From Pseudomonadota bacterium (GTDB lineage: Bacteria; Pseudomonadota; Gammaproteobacteria; JAKAQQ01), in contig JAKARN010000059.1 of the NCBI GenBank assembly GCA_021828425.1, forward strand, positions 1 to 7,898: a DNA stretch of 7,898 nt, in the 5' to 3' direction. This document shows, in pieces, positions 1 to 5,874 of the stretch. Each line of letters begins with the position of its first letter. The first letter of the stretch is position 1. The notes beneath the pieces are model-generated. The model was given only the letters and a program-made list of their open reading frames with translations, searched no databases and had not been told where the DNA came from. A program made the translations under genes and the position numbers.

Positions 1-2
1 AT

Positions 3-170
3 CTAACGCTCGTCACTCTGTGCCCCTTCGTTGCAGAGGGCCTCGAGCAGAGGCGTGATTTCAGGCTCCGGACAACCGGTGCGGATCAGCCGTTCACGGA
101 GTTCCGAGGTCGAGTATTCACGCCGGGCCAGCCAGGCGAGGGCCCGGTCACGGGGTTCAGTCCGCTTCAC
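3..170 (-). pseudogene. recX: RecX 5' portion, interrupted by an in-frame stop at the window edge
   Basis: RecX regulates RecA by binding the filament and limiting its extension. The translation reads [20 protein letters not shown] and continues through TSELRERLIRTGC to a terminal EGAQSDER. This is the classical RecX first three-helix repeat (RxxALxxLxxREYSxxELxxKL...EGxxSDERF). The gene follows recA on the same strand, its usual place. I chose the GTG at 170, which overlaps the recA stop by 14 nt; another in-frame GTG lies at 191. Neither has a good ribosome binding site. The frame meets TAG at positions 5-3 exactly where SDER should continue into F-A-E. Family members are about 150 residues or longer, and only about 55 are coded here. 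Either the gene is truly broken, or there is an indel or sequence error near the end of the fragment. Family identity is secure; its state is not. Confidence 0.72.
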
Positions 171-1194
171 CCGGAGAACGATCCGGGGCACCCAGGCGTC
201 CCGCGGCCGGAGCCCGTTCCCGGATTTCGCTCTCGAGCGCGGAGCGGATTTCGGGGTGCTCGGCAAGATACTGACGGGCATTGTCCCGCCCCTGGCCGAT
301 CCGCTCCCCCTTGAGACTGAACCAGGAGCCGGATTTCTCGACGAGGCCGGCGCCCACGGCGAGATCGAGCACCTCCCCCTCGCGGGAAATTCCCCGGTCA
401 TAGAGGATCTCGAACTCCGCCTGGCGGAACGGCGGGGCCACCTTGTTCTTCACGACCTTGACGCGGGTCTCGCTCCCGATCACCTCCTCGCCCCGCTTGA
501 CCGTACCGATGCGGCGGATGTCGAGACGGACCGACGCGTAGAACTTGAGGGCATTGCCGCCCGTCGTGGTCTCCGGATTGCCGAACATGATGCCGATCTT
601 CATGCGGATCTGGTTGATGAAGATGACAAGCGTGTTGGAGCGCTTGATGTTCCCCGTGAGCTTGCGGAGGGCCTGGGACATGAGGCGGGCCTGGAGCCCC
701 ACGTGCGAATCCCCCATCTCCCCCTCGATCTCGGCCCGCGGGGTGAGGGCCGCCACCGAGTCCACGACGACGACGTCAACCGCCCCGGAGCGGACCAGCA
801 TGTCGGCGATCTCAAGCGCCTGTTCGCCGGTATCGGGCTGGGAAATGAGGAGTTCCTCCACTTTGACCCCGAGTTTCCGGGCATAGCCCGGATCGAGCGC
901 GTGCTCGGCATCGACGAAAGCCGCCACACCGCCCTGTTTTTGGGCCTCGGCGATGACATGGAGGGTGAGGGTGGTCTTGCCCGAGGATTCCGGTCCGTAA
1001 ATTTCGACGACCCGCCCGCGCGGGAGGCCACCGATACCGAGGGCGAGATCGAGGCCGACCGAGCCCGTCGGGATCACTTCCACGTCACGGGGCTCGACAT
1101 CGTCGCCCAGCCGCATGACGGCTCCCTTGCCGAACTGTTTTTCGATCTGCCCGAGCGCCTGGGTCAGGGCCTTCTTGCGGTTGTCATCGGTCAT
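157..1194 (-). CDS. recA: Recombinase RecA
   Basis: RecA is the cytoplasmic DNA-dependent ATPase that forms filaments on single-stranded DNA. It catalyses strand exchange and stimulates LexA self-cleavage in the SOS response. The protein is 345 residues, normal for the family. Visible landmarks are the N-terminal oligomerisation helix ([20 protein letters not shown], residues 7-26), Walker A GPESSGKT at 67-74, the catalytic-glutamate segment DAEHALDP near 95-102, and Walker B VVVVD at 141-145. Loop L1 lies around [11 protein letters not shown] (157-167). NQIRMKIG (194-201) is followed by loop L2 ending in [10 protein letters not shown] (212-221). The C-terminal domain ends in a short acidic/proline tail. 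The ATG at 1194 fits the family N terminus, although no clear Shine-Dalgarno precedes it. recX overlaps its 3' end. A promoter-like element lies just upstream, after the terminator of the preceding operon. I saw no canonical LexA box. Confidence 0.99.
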   Translation of the reverse strand: MTDDNRKKALTQALGQIEKQFGKGAVMRLGDDVEPRDVEVIPTGSVGLDLALGIGGLPRGRVVEIYGPESSGKTTLTLHVIAEAQKQGGVAAFVDAEHALDPGYARKLGVKVEELLISQPDTGEQALEIADMLVRSGAVDVVVVDSVAALTPRAEIEGEMGDSHVGLQARLMSQALRKLTGNIKRSNTLVIFINQIRMKIGIMFGNPETTTGGNALKFYASVRLDIRRIGTVKRGEEVIGSETRVKVVKNKVAPPFRQAEFEILYDRGISREGEVLDLAVGAGLVEKSGSWFSLKGERIGQGRDNARQYLAEHPEIRSALESEIRERAPAAGRLGAPDRSPGEAD

Positions 1195-1226
1195 GGGAAG
1201 CCTGGGGGAGCGGTTTCAACCTGCCG

Positions 1227-1255
1227 ATTATTCCACACTCCGGGTGCGGCTCCAA
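1227..1255 (-). promoter_or_regulatory. Candidate sigma-70 promoter of recA
   Basis: On the minus strand a -35-like TTGGAG (1255-1250) and a -10-like AATAAT (1232-1227, 5 of 6 consensus bases) are separated by 17 nt. This puts a transcript start near 1220 and leaves a leader of about 26 nt before the recA ATG. The element lies between the upstream terminator and recA, so it would give recA independent transcription. The -35 matches only 3 of 6 bases. No CTGT-N8-ACAG operator is visible nearby. Confidence 0.5.
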
Positions 1256-1260
1256 CCGGG

Positions 1261-1296
1261 AAAAAGGCCCGGAACGCCCGTCTGGGGCGCCCCGGG
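1261..1296 (-). terminator. Rho-independent terminator of the sigma/anti-sigma/DUF4097 operon
   Basis: Read on the minus strand, the arms CCCGGGGCGCCC (1296-1285) and GGGCGTTCCGGG (1279-1268) form a 12-bp stem with two G-T wobble pairs around the five-base loop CAGAC. The stem is followed by CC and then five T residues (1265-1261). It begins 18 nt after the stop codon of the DUF4097 gene. It should end that operon before the recA promoter. Confidence 0.85.
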
Positions 1297-1314
1297 TCTG
1301 GGGTGGTCAAGCCT

Positions 1315-2259
1315 CTAGTGCCCCTTGGTCATTTTTTCAAGGCCGATGTTCCCGCTCAGGGTCCGGATCCGGACCCGCGCACCGCCGGGCCCGCTCACGA
1401 AGTGGAGCACTTCACCCGGCCCGAAGCGGCTGCGGGGGTGGGCTGGCGGACCGATTGCATCCCCGATGTCGCCGCTCAGGCTCACCACCTGGAACAGGGC
1501 GCCCGGCCGCGGGGCCGGGGCGAAGCCGATGTTCCCGCTCACACTGCCCAAGCCGTAGCGCCCGCCCGGAACCAGGCGCCCCACAAACTGGATCGGTCCC
1601 GAAACCGTTCTCAGGCGGGCGCGGCGGAGAGCCTTGGATCCGACCCAGACCGACCCGCTGACACTGGCGGCCCGGAGCCGTCCCGCCACGTTCTCGATCG
1701 TGATCCTCCCGCTCACCGTGTGGGCCACGATCCGCGCAGGCCGGGCCGAACCGTCAAGGGCAATGTTGCCGCTCACCGATTTGGCCACGATCCGGTGTGA
1801 AGAAGACTCGAGCTTGATGGATCCGCTCACGCTCTTGAGCCGGATGGGACCCCGGAGGTTTTGGGCCATCACAGAGGCACTCACGGTCCGGACGGTGAGC
1901 CGGCTCGCCACCGGAATGTCCACCTGGAGATGGGCTCCCCGGATTCGCTCCGCCCCCGGCCCGGGATGCCGCCTCATGATCCGGATGATCAGGAGGTGTC
2001 CCCGGACCCGGAGACGGAGACGGTCCCGGGGATCCATGGTGCCGGTGAGCCGGAAGGCGGGGTGCTTCCAGCCGGTTACCGTGACCTGGCCGGCAATATT
2101 CACGATCAAGACCCGGGCATGGGAGGCGAGCGGTCGAGACAGGTTGAGCGTCCGGAGCGGGACCGCCCGGGCACTTCCGATGCAGGCGAAAAGCACGGCC
2201 GGCGAAAGGAGCGCGCAGAGAATTGGAGGGATTCGGAATTGCTGGGATTTGAGGGTCAT
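1315..2259 (-). CDS. Exported DUF4097 beta-strand repeat protein
   Basis: This 314-residue protein matches the DUF4097 (putative adhesin-like) pattern, whose molecular role is not established. Residues 1-32 look like a signal peptide (charged start, hydrophobic 11-26, SARA before VP), so it probably acts in the periplasm or at the envelope. Cys26 lies in LFAC, a poor lipobox because of Phe at -2, so a lipoprotein is possible but less likely. From about residue 126 to the end, the motif [VL]SG[SNRPD]I recurs near 144, 162, 182, 200, 219, 240, 261 and 301, with degenerate copies at 126 and 288. Spacing is mostly 18-21 residues, as expected of a single-stranded beta-helix or stacked-strand fold. 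The ATG overlaps the anti-sigma stop as ATGA, and GAGG lies 8 nt upstream. It is the last gene of the sigma operon and is likely co-regulated with it. Confidence 0.85.
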   Translation of the reverse strand: MTLKSQQFRIPPILCALLSPAVLFACIGSARAVPLRTLNLSRPLASHARVLIVNIAGQVTVTGWKHPAFRLTGTMDPRDRLRLRVRGHLLIIRIMRRHPGPGAERIRGAHLQVDIPVASRLTVRTVSASVMAQNLRGPIRLKSVSGSIKLESSSHRIVAKSVSGNIALDGSARPARIVAHTVSGRITIENVAGRLRAASVSGSVWVGSKALRRARLRTVSGPIQFVGRLVPGGRYGLGSVSGNIGFAPAPRPGALFQVVSLSGDIGDAIGPPAHPRSRFGPGEVLHFVSGPGGARVRIRTLSGNIGLEKMTKGH

Positions 2260-2738
2260 TGCCAGTTCCTCGAGTGGAGTTGGGCATCTTCAACGGTCGC
2301 AAGAAAACGGGCCCGGTCGGTTTCAACCTGGACGAGGAGCCCCCGCACGGCAGGGGCGCCCGGATCACGGGCCAGCCGGCGCTCGATGAGCACTTGGGCC
2401 TGATCGAGGGTGCGGAGATCGGCCGGGAGGGACGCCCGGACCGGGCGGGGCAGCGCGGCGTCACGTGCCACCCGGGTCACAAAAGCGGCGGCCAGGTCGA
2501 TGGGGGGGCGGCCTACGACGGGAGCGCCTCCCGGTACGGTCGCCGGAGAAAAAAATCCGAACGAGAAGGCCACGATCCCGGCCGTAACCAGGATGGCACC
2601 GGTGGCCACGACTTGCCGGGCACGCCTTCGGCAACGGATCGTCCGGGCAATGCCCGGCCACAAATCGGCTTCCGGGGCCCGCTCCCGGGGCAGCGTGGAG
2701 AGGGCCTTCTCGAGGATGGAGGGGGGCTGATCGCTCAT
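2256..2738 (-). CDS. Single-pass membrane anti-sigma-like protein
   Basis: This protein has 160 residues. The N-terminal cytoplasmic part contains LEKALSTLPRERAPEADLWPGI (9-30), a pattern I associate with anti-sigma-like partners of gammaproteobacterial ECF factors. It is followed by a basic stretch (RCRRRARQ, 35-42), one transmembrane segment at about 43-64, and a C-terminal domain of about 95 residues outside the membrane. That domain is rich in helix-forming sequence (DQAQVLIERRLARDPG, VQVETDRARFLATVEDA). No HxxxCxxC zinc anti-sigma motif is present; the only Cys is at 36. Position carries most of the functional case: it sits directly after the sigma gene with an ATGA overlap and before the DUF4097 gene with another. 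The likely role is to hold the sigma factor at the inner membrane until an envelope signal releases it. The topology is clear; the anti-sigma function is inferred. Confidence 0.75.
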   Translation of the reverse strand: MSDQPPSILEKALSTLPRERAPEADLWPGIARTIRCRRRARQVVATGAILVTAGIVAFSFGFFSPATVPGGAPVVGRPPIDLAAAFVTRVARDAALPRPVRASLPADLRTLDQAQVLIERRLARDPGAPAVRGLLVQVETDRARFLATVEDAQLHSRNWQ

Positions 2739-3313
2739 GATTCCAACTGATCCTGAAGGAGCTGCCGGGCTCGATGGAGATGGGCTTTCGAGGTTCCCAC
2801 GGCCAGCTTGAGGAGGGAGGCGACCTCCGGATGCCCGTAACCTTCGACATCGTGGAGCACAAAGACCAGCCGGGCCATCGGCGGCAGCTTCCGGATGGCT
2901 CCCTCCAAATCGAGCGTGAGCCCATCCGGGGATGCGGGAAGCGCCACGGATTCGATCTCGGAATCGCTTGATGCATAAGAAAAGGACCGTTCCAGACGGC
3001 CCTCCCGAAAGCGCTCAAAAACGACCCGGACCGCAATCCGGTGCAACCATGAGGAGAAGGCGGCCTCCCCCCGGAAGCGGCCGAGACCCTTCCAGGCCCG
3101 GATGAAACAGTCCTGGGTCGCCTCCTCCGCATCTCCGGGATGGCCACTCAGCCTGAGGCAGAGGGCGTAGATATGACCCACATGGATCCGGTAGAGGGCT
3201 TCGAAGGCCGAAAGTTCCCCCCGTCGGGCCCGTTCCACGAGCCCCCCCTCGGTCAGCTCAGGCCGGGTGCGGTCCTCCGGCATCACGGTCCGGGCCGGCA
3301 GCGAAATCGTCAT
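2735..3313 (-). CDS. ECF-family RNA polymerase sigma factor
   Basis: This is an extracytoplasmic-function sigma-70 protein that directs RNA polymerase to a small promoter set. From the ATG at 3313 it has 192 residues. Region 2 is at about 23-103, including VERARRGELSAFEALY, DAEEATQDCFIRAWKGL and FSSWLHRIAVRVVFERFRE. A linker rich in Ser/Glu/Pro follows. Region 4 is at about 135-191 (IRKLPPMARLVFVLHDVEGY, then the helix-turn-helix GHPEVASLLKLAVGTSKAHLHRARQLL). Upstream in-frame ATGs at 3337 and 3448 would add sequence with no family character, and an ATG at 3283 would remove ten residues. I prefer 3313, which has GGAG upstream and gives a typical MTISLPxR start. The stop overlaps the anti-sigma ATG, so the two are probably translationally coupled. 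An ECF-type promoter upstream suggests autoregulation. Confidence 0.95.
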   Translation of the reverse strand: MTISLPARTVMPEDRTRPELTEGGLVERARRGELSAFEALYRIHVGHIYALCLRLSGHPGDAEEATQDCFIRAWKGLGRFRGEAAFSSWLHRIAVRVVFERFREGRLERSFSYASSDSEIESVALPASPDGLTLDLEGAIRKLPPMARLVFVLHDVEGYGHPEVASLLKLAVGTSKAHLHRARQLLQDQLES

Positions 3314-3360
3314 TTCCACAGTTGCTCCATATCGCATTAGATGCAAACCGGAACCCAAGG

Positions 3361-3388
3361 GTTTAGCCCCCGGGAGGCTTCCCGTTCC
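3361..3388 (-). promoter_or_regulatory. Candidate ECF-type autoregulatory promoter
   Basis: On the minus strand GGAAC (3388-3384) is followed after 16 nt by GCTAAAC (3367-3361). This resembles the GGAAC / TCTAA-type elements that many ECF sigma factors use at their own operons. The predicted transcript start near 3355 would leave a leader of about 40 nt before the ATG at 3313. The spacer contains CGGGA-GGCT-TCCCG, a small hairpin-forming sequence. The match is by eye and the region is G+C rich, so this is a candidate only. Confidence 0.4.
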
Positions 3389-3468
3389 GGGGGGCCACCG
3401 GGGACCCTCTCGCCCAAATCCCCCCAAAAAGTTCATAATAGCGCCCACCTCACCTCAAGATCTTCACC

Positions 3469-4131
3469 ATGGCAACGGACGACGGGATGGTTTCGACGGT
3501 CCTCAAGGACAAACTCCACGAGCGGGGCGAGAGCCACGACTCTCCCTCCTACATCCGCCTGCACCGGGCCATCAGCTGGCTCGCCCGGGCGGAACGGGAA
3601 TCCGGTGACCCGGACAGCCAGTTCATTTTTCTCTGGGTCGCCTTCAATGCGGCCTACGCCCAGGAATTCGAACCCGACGAAGAAACCCGCAAGCAGCTCC
3701 GGGGTTTTTTCAACCTCTTGCTGTCAGTCGACAAGAAGGGCCAGATCCAGGCGCTCCTCCTCCGAAAATACTCGGGGCCGATCCGTACCCTCACCTCGAA
3801 CCCCTATGTCTTCGAGCCGTTCTGGCGCGCGCTGCGCGAACATGATGCGAGCGAACATTGGAAGGAATCGTTCCAGGCAAGCGCCCGGAAGACACTCCAG
3901 GCCCTGCTTGACCAGGAGGTCCGGGAAGTCCTGTCCGTGGTTTTCGACCGTCTCTATGTGCTGCGCAACCAGCTCCTCCACGGCGGGGCCACCTGGAACA
4001 GCCAGCTCAACCGGAGCCAGGTCAAGGATGGTGCCTCCATCCTCCTCGAACTCATCCCGATCATCATCGATCTCATGATCGAAAACCCGGACGAGCGCTT
4101 CGGTTCGATCATGTACCCGCCCTTGTCCTGA
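3469..4131 (+). CDS. HEPN-domain protein with RNxxxH motif (putative RNase)
   Basis: This is a 220-residue, apparently cytoplasmic and mostly helical protein. The segment VVFDRLYVLRNQLLHGGATW (157-176) contains R166-N-Q-L-L-H171, the RNxxxH (Rx4-6H) motif that forms the RNA-cleaving site of many HEPN proteins in toxin-antitoxin, abortive infection and CRISPR systems. The N-terminal helices (IRLHRAISWLARAERE, 29-44; FIFLWVAFNAAYAQEFE, 52-68) fit a family of conserved hypothetical HEPN proteins that I recognise only in general terms. No nucleotidyltransferase (MNT) antitoxin gene lies next to it; the neighbours are a divergent sigma operon and galE. The ATG at 3469 has no clear Shine-Dalgarno. 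A second in-frame ATG at 3487 is possible. The domain call is fairly firm. The activity and target are inferred; the protein could be a non-catalytic RNA binder. Confidence 0.72.
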   Translation: MATDDGMVSTVLKDKLHERGESHDSPSYIRLHRAISWLARAERESGDPDSQFIFLWVAFNAAYAQEFEPDEETRKQLRGFFNLLLSVDKKGQIQALLLRKYSGPIRTLTSNPYVFEPFWRALREHDASEHWKESFQASARKTLQALLDQEVREVLSVVFDRLYVLRNQLLHGGATWNSQLNRSQVKDGASILLELIPIIIDLMIENPDERFGSIMYPPLS

Positions 4132-4176
4132 AACCGGGGCAGTACCTTTCCGACGGTCGAGATCGCGCAAAGACCG

Positions 4177-4218
4177 CGACCCCGACGGGCTCGTCCAGCC
4201 GTTATCATGACGGGGTCG
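4177..4218. repeat. Inverted repeat upstream of galE
   Basis: CGACCCCG (4177-4184) and CGGGGTCG (4211-4218) are perfect 8-bp inverted arms 26 nt apart. They extend inward by one mismatch and one further pair. A -10-like TATCAT (4203-4208) lies in the loop, but no -35 was found at 16-18 nt. There is no T run, so it does not look like an intrinsic terminator for the HEPN gene. It could be an operator or leader hairpin for galE, or chance in G+C-rich DNA. Confidence 0.3.
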
Positions 4219-4242
4219 GTTTGAGACCCTGCCCCCCCTGAG

Positions 4243-5283
4243 ATGAGCCCCCGGAAAGCCACCCCGCCCCGCCCCCGCGTTCTCGTGACGGGGGGCACCG
4301 GCTTCATCGGATCGCACACGACGGTCCTGCTGCTCGAAGCCGGCTACGACGTCCTCATCGTGGACAACCTCTCAAACAGCACGATCGAAGTGGTGGGAGC
4401 GATCGAGACAGTGGCCGGCCGACGTCCGGATTTCGTCTGTGGCGATATCCGGGACGGGGCCCTCCTGGCCCGCCTCCTGGCCCGCTCGGCGATCATGGCC
4501 GTCTTCCATTTCGCCGGCTTGAAATCCGTCGCCGAATCCCTGGCATCTCCCCTCGATTACTACGCGAACAACGTCGGCGGCACGATCGTCCTCTGCCGCG
4601 AGATGGCAGCGGCCGGCCTCCAGACCCTGGTCTTCAGTTCCTCGGCGACCGTCTACGGAGACTCCCAGGCCCTGCCCCTCACCGAATCCTCTCCCCTGGG
4701 CCCGGCCCAGCCCTATGGTCGCTCCAAGCTCATGATCGAAACCCTGCTCCGGGATCTCGCGGCCACCGATCCCCGCTGGCGCATCGCCTCCCTCCGCTAC
4801 TTCAACCCGGCGGGCGCGCATGACACGGGCGCGCTCGGCGAACACCCGAGGGGGATCCCCAATAACCTCATGCCTTACCTGTGCCAGGTCGCGAGCGGCG
4901 AACGGTCCGAACTCATCGTGCATGGCAACGACTACCCGACACCGGATGGCACCGGGGTCCGGGATTACATCCACGTCATGGATCTCGCCCAGGGCCATCT
5001 CGCCGCCCTCGATTACTTGGGAACCCATCCCGGTTTCATCGCCATCAATCTCGGCACCGGACGGGGCTACTCCGTCCTCGATCTGGTCCATGCCTTCGAG
5101 CGCGTCATCGGCCGTACCCTCCCCTGCCGCATCGGCCCGCGCCGGCCGGGTGACATTGCCGCCTCCTGGGCGGCCGTGGACCGGGCACGGGAGCTTTTGG
5201 GGTGGCAGAGCGAACGGGGGCTCGATGCCATCTGCCGGGATGCCTGGCGCTGGACCTGTGCGGGGCGCCATCCGGCACCCTGA
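4243..5283 (+). CDS. galE: UDP-glucose 4-epimerase (GalE)
   Basis: GalE is an NAD-dependent short-chain dehydrogenase/reductase that interconverts UDP-glucose and UDP-galactose, supplying galactose for lipopolysaccharide and exopolysaccharide. The protein is 346 residues, normal for the family with about ten extra N-terminal residues. The NAD-binding motif TGGTGFIGSH is at 16-25 (G17-x2-G20-x2-G23). The active site is FSSSATVYG (131-139, catalytic Ser134) with Tyr158 and Lys162 in PYGRSK. LRYFNPAGAH (184-193), VRDYIHVMDLA (239-249) and the C-terminal RRPGDIAASWA (300-310) are typical of the family. In that last motif Ser308 aligns with the E. coli gate residue Tyr299. A small residue there is associated with acceptance of N-acetylated UDP-hexosamines. 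The ATG at 4243 has a weak ribosome binding site. It converges with the phosphatase gene across 60 bp without a clear terminator. Confidence 0.97.
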   Translation: MSPRKATPPRPRVLVTGGTGFIGSHTTVLLLEAGYDVLIVDNLSNSTIEVVGAIETVAGRRPDFVCGDIRDGALLARLLARSAIMAVFHFAGLKSVAESLASPLDYYANNVGGTIVLCREMAAAGLQTLVFSSSATVYGDSQALPLTESSPLGPAQPYGRSKLMIETLLRDLAATDPRWRIASLRYFNPAGAHDTGALGEHPRGIPNNLMPYLCQVASGERSELIVHGNDYPTPDGTGVRDYIHVMDLAQGHLAALDYLGTHPGFIAINLGTGRGYSVLDLVHAFERVIGRTLPCRIGPRRPGDIAASWAAVDRARELLGWQSERGLDAICRDAWRWTCAGRHPAP

Positions 5284-5343
5284 CCCACCCGTCCGCTCCA
5301 GCGGATCTCGGGATTCCGCATCCGGTGTTCGGCGGGGTCGGTT

Positions 5344-5847
5344 TCAGGGTTCGCCCAAGCCATCACCCCCGTCTTCTCTGCCCTCACGGGGGGGCGTCGA
5401 GGCGGGGGCGCGTTTCATGAGGTGGGGCAGCCAGTCCCCGATCCCCTGCTCGATTCGCGCGAGCGCACGCTCGTAATCCCGGACCGGACGACCATAGGGA
5501 TCGTCGATCTCGTAGCCCCCCCAGTGCCCGATCAGGTACACCCGGCCGATCAGAAACGGCCAGCGCGCACCGATCCATTCCCGCTGCCAGTGCTCCATGA
5601 CGAAGATGAGATCCTGGGCCCGGAGGAGTCCGGCGGTCGCCTGCCGCGCGCGATGGCTCCGGATGTCGATCCCGCGCGATGCCAGGAGGCGGATCGCCTC
5701 GGGCGACGGGGATGCCCCCACTTCCGCCATGAGCCCGGCGGAACTGAGTCCGGTCCCGGCCAGCTCCGGTCTCGACCCGAGGAGGCCGAATGCCATGGGA
5801 CTGCGGCAGATGTTGCCGGCGCAGAGCACCGCCAGTTTTTCGATCAT
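5344..5847 (-). CDS. Low-molecular-weight protein tyrosine phosphatase
   Basis: This cytoplasmic enzyme hydrolyses phosphotyrosine. In bacteria, relatives (Wzb/Etp/EpsP type) often dephosphorylate tyrosine autokinases that control polysaccharide export. The 167-residue protein starts MIEKLAVLCAGNICRSPMA, giving the catalytic P-loop C9-x5-R15-S16 near the N terminus. The general acid lies in DDPYGRP (115-121, Asp116 before Pro-Tyr). The segment FVMEHWQREWI (82-92) and the final helix RDYERALARIEQGIGDWLPHL (123-143) are typical. The last 24 residues form a polar, low-complexity tail. GGAG lies 6 nt upstream of the ATG at 5847, one of the better ribosome sites in the window. It starts 27 nt after the PAS-AraC gene and is probably co-transcribed with it. 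No tyrosine kinase gene is visible here; nearby galE is the only sugar gene. Confidence 0.92.
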   Translation of the reverse strand: MIEKLAVLCAGNICRSPMAFGLLGSRPELAGTGLSSAGLMAEVGASPSPEAIRLLASRGIDIRSHRARQATAGLLRAQDLIFVMEHWQREWIGARWPFLIGRVYLIGHWGGYEIDDPYGRPVRDYERALARIEQGIGDWLPHLMKRAPASTPPREGREDGGDGLGEP

Positions 5848-5874
5848 GCCCGGCTCCGGGACGGATGCTTCATT

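Noticed and set aside
31..1800. A 589-residue plus-strand open frame spanning recA and part of the DUF4097 gene
   Set aside because: It is antisense to two well-supported genes, has no recognisable domain, and crosses an intrinsic terminator and a promoter region. Long shadow frames are expected at this G+C content.
1340..1880. Recurrent CCGCTCA-like words resembling a DNA repeat array
   Set aside because: The words are the codons of the SG-turn motif in the DUF4097 protein; spacing follows the protein repeat and there are no uniform spacers, so it is not a CRISPR array.
1634..2389. A 251-residue plus-strand open frame antisense to the DUF4097 gene
   Set aside because: Its composition mirrors the repeats of the real gene on the other strand; there is no family match and no ribosome site.
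3434..3439. CATAAT as a -10 element for the HEPN gene
   Set aside because: It is correctly placed before 3469, but no -35 was found at 16-18 nt and it lies in an A/C-rich run. Too weak to list as a promoter.
3448..3448. The upstream ATG giving a 237-residue sigma factor
   Set aside because: The extra 45 residues show no sigma-family character and would start upstream of the predicted promoter; the ATG at 3313 fits better.
4372..5271. A 299-residue minus-strand open frame opposite galE
   Set aside because: galE is certain on the plus strand; this frame is a composition shadow rich in Gly, Asp and Arg.
5291..5302. CCGCT-CC-AGCGG as a terminator between galE and the phosphatase
   Set aside because: The stem is five pairs with a two-base loop and no T run on either strand.
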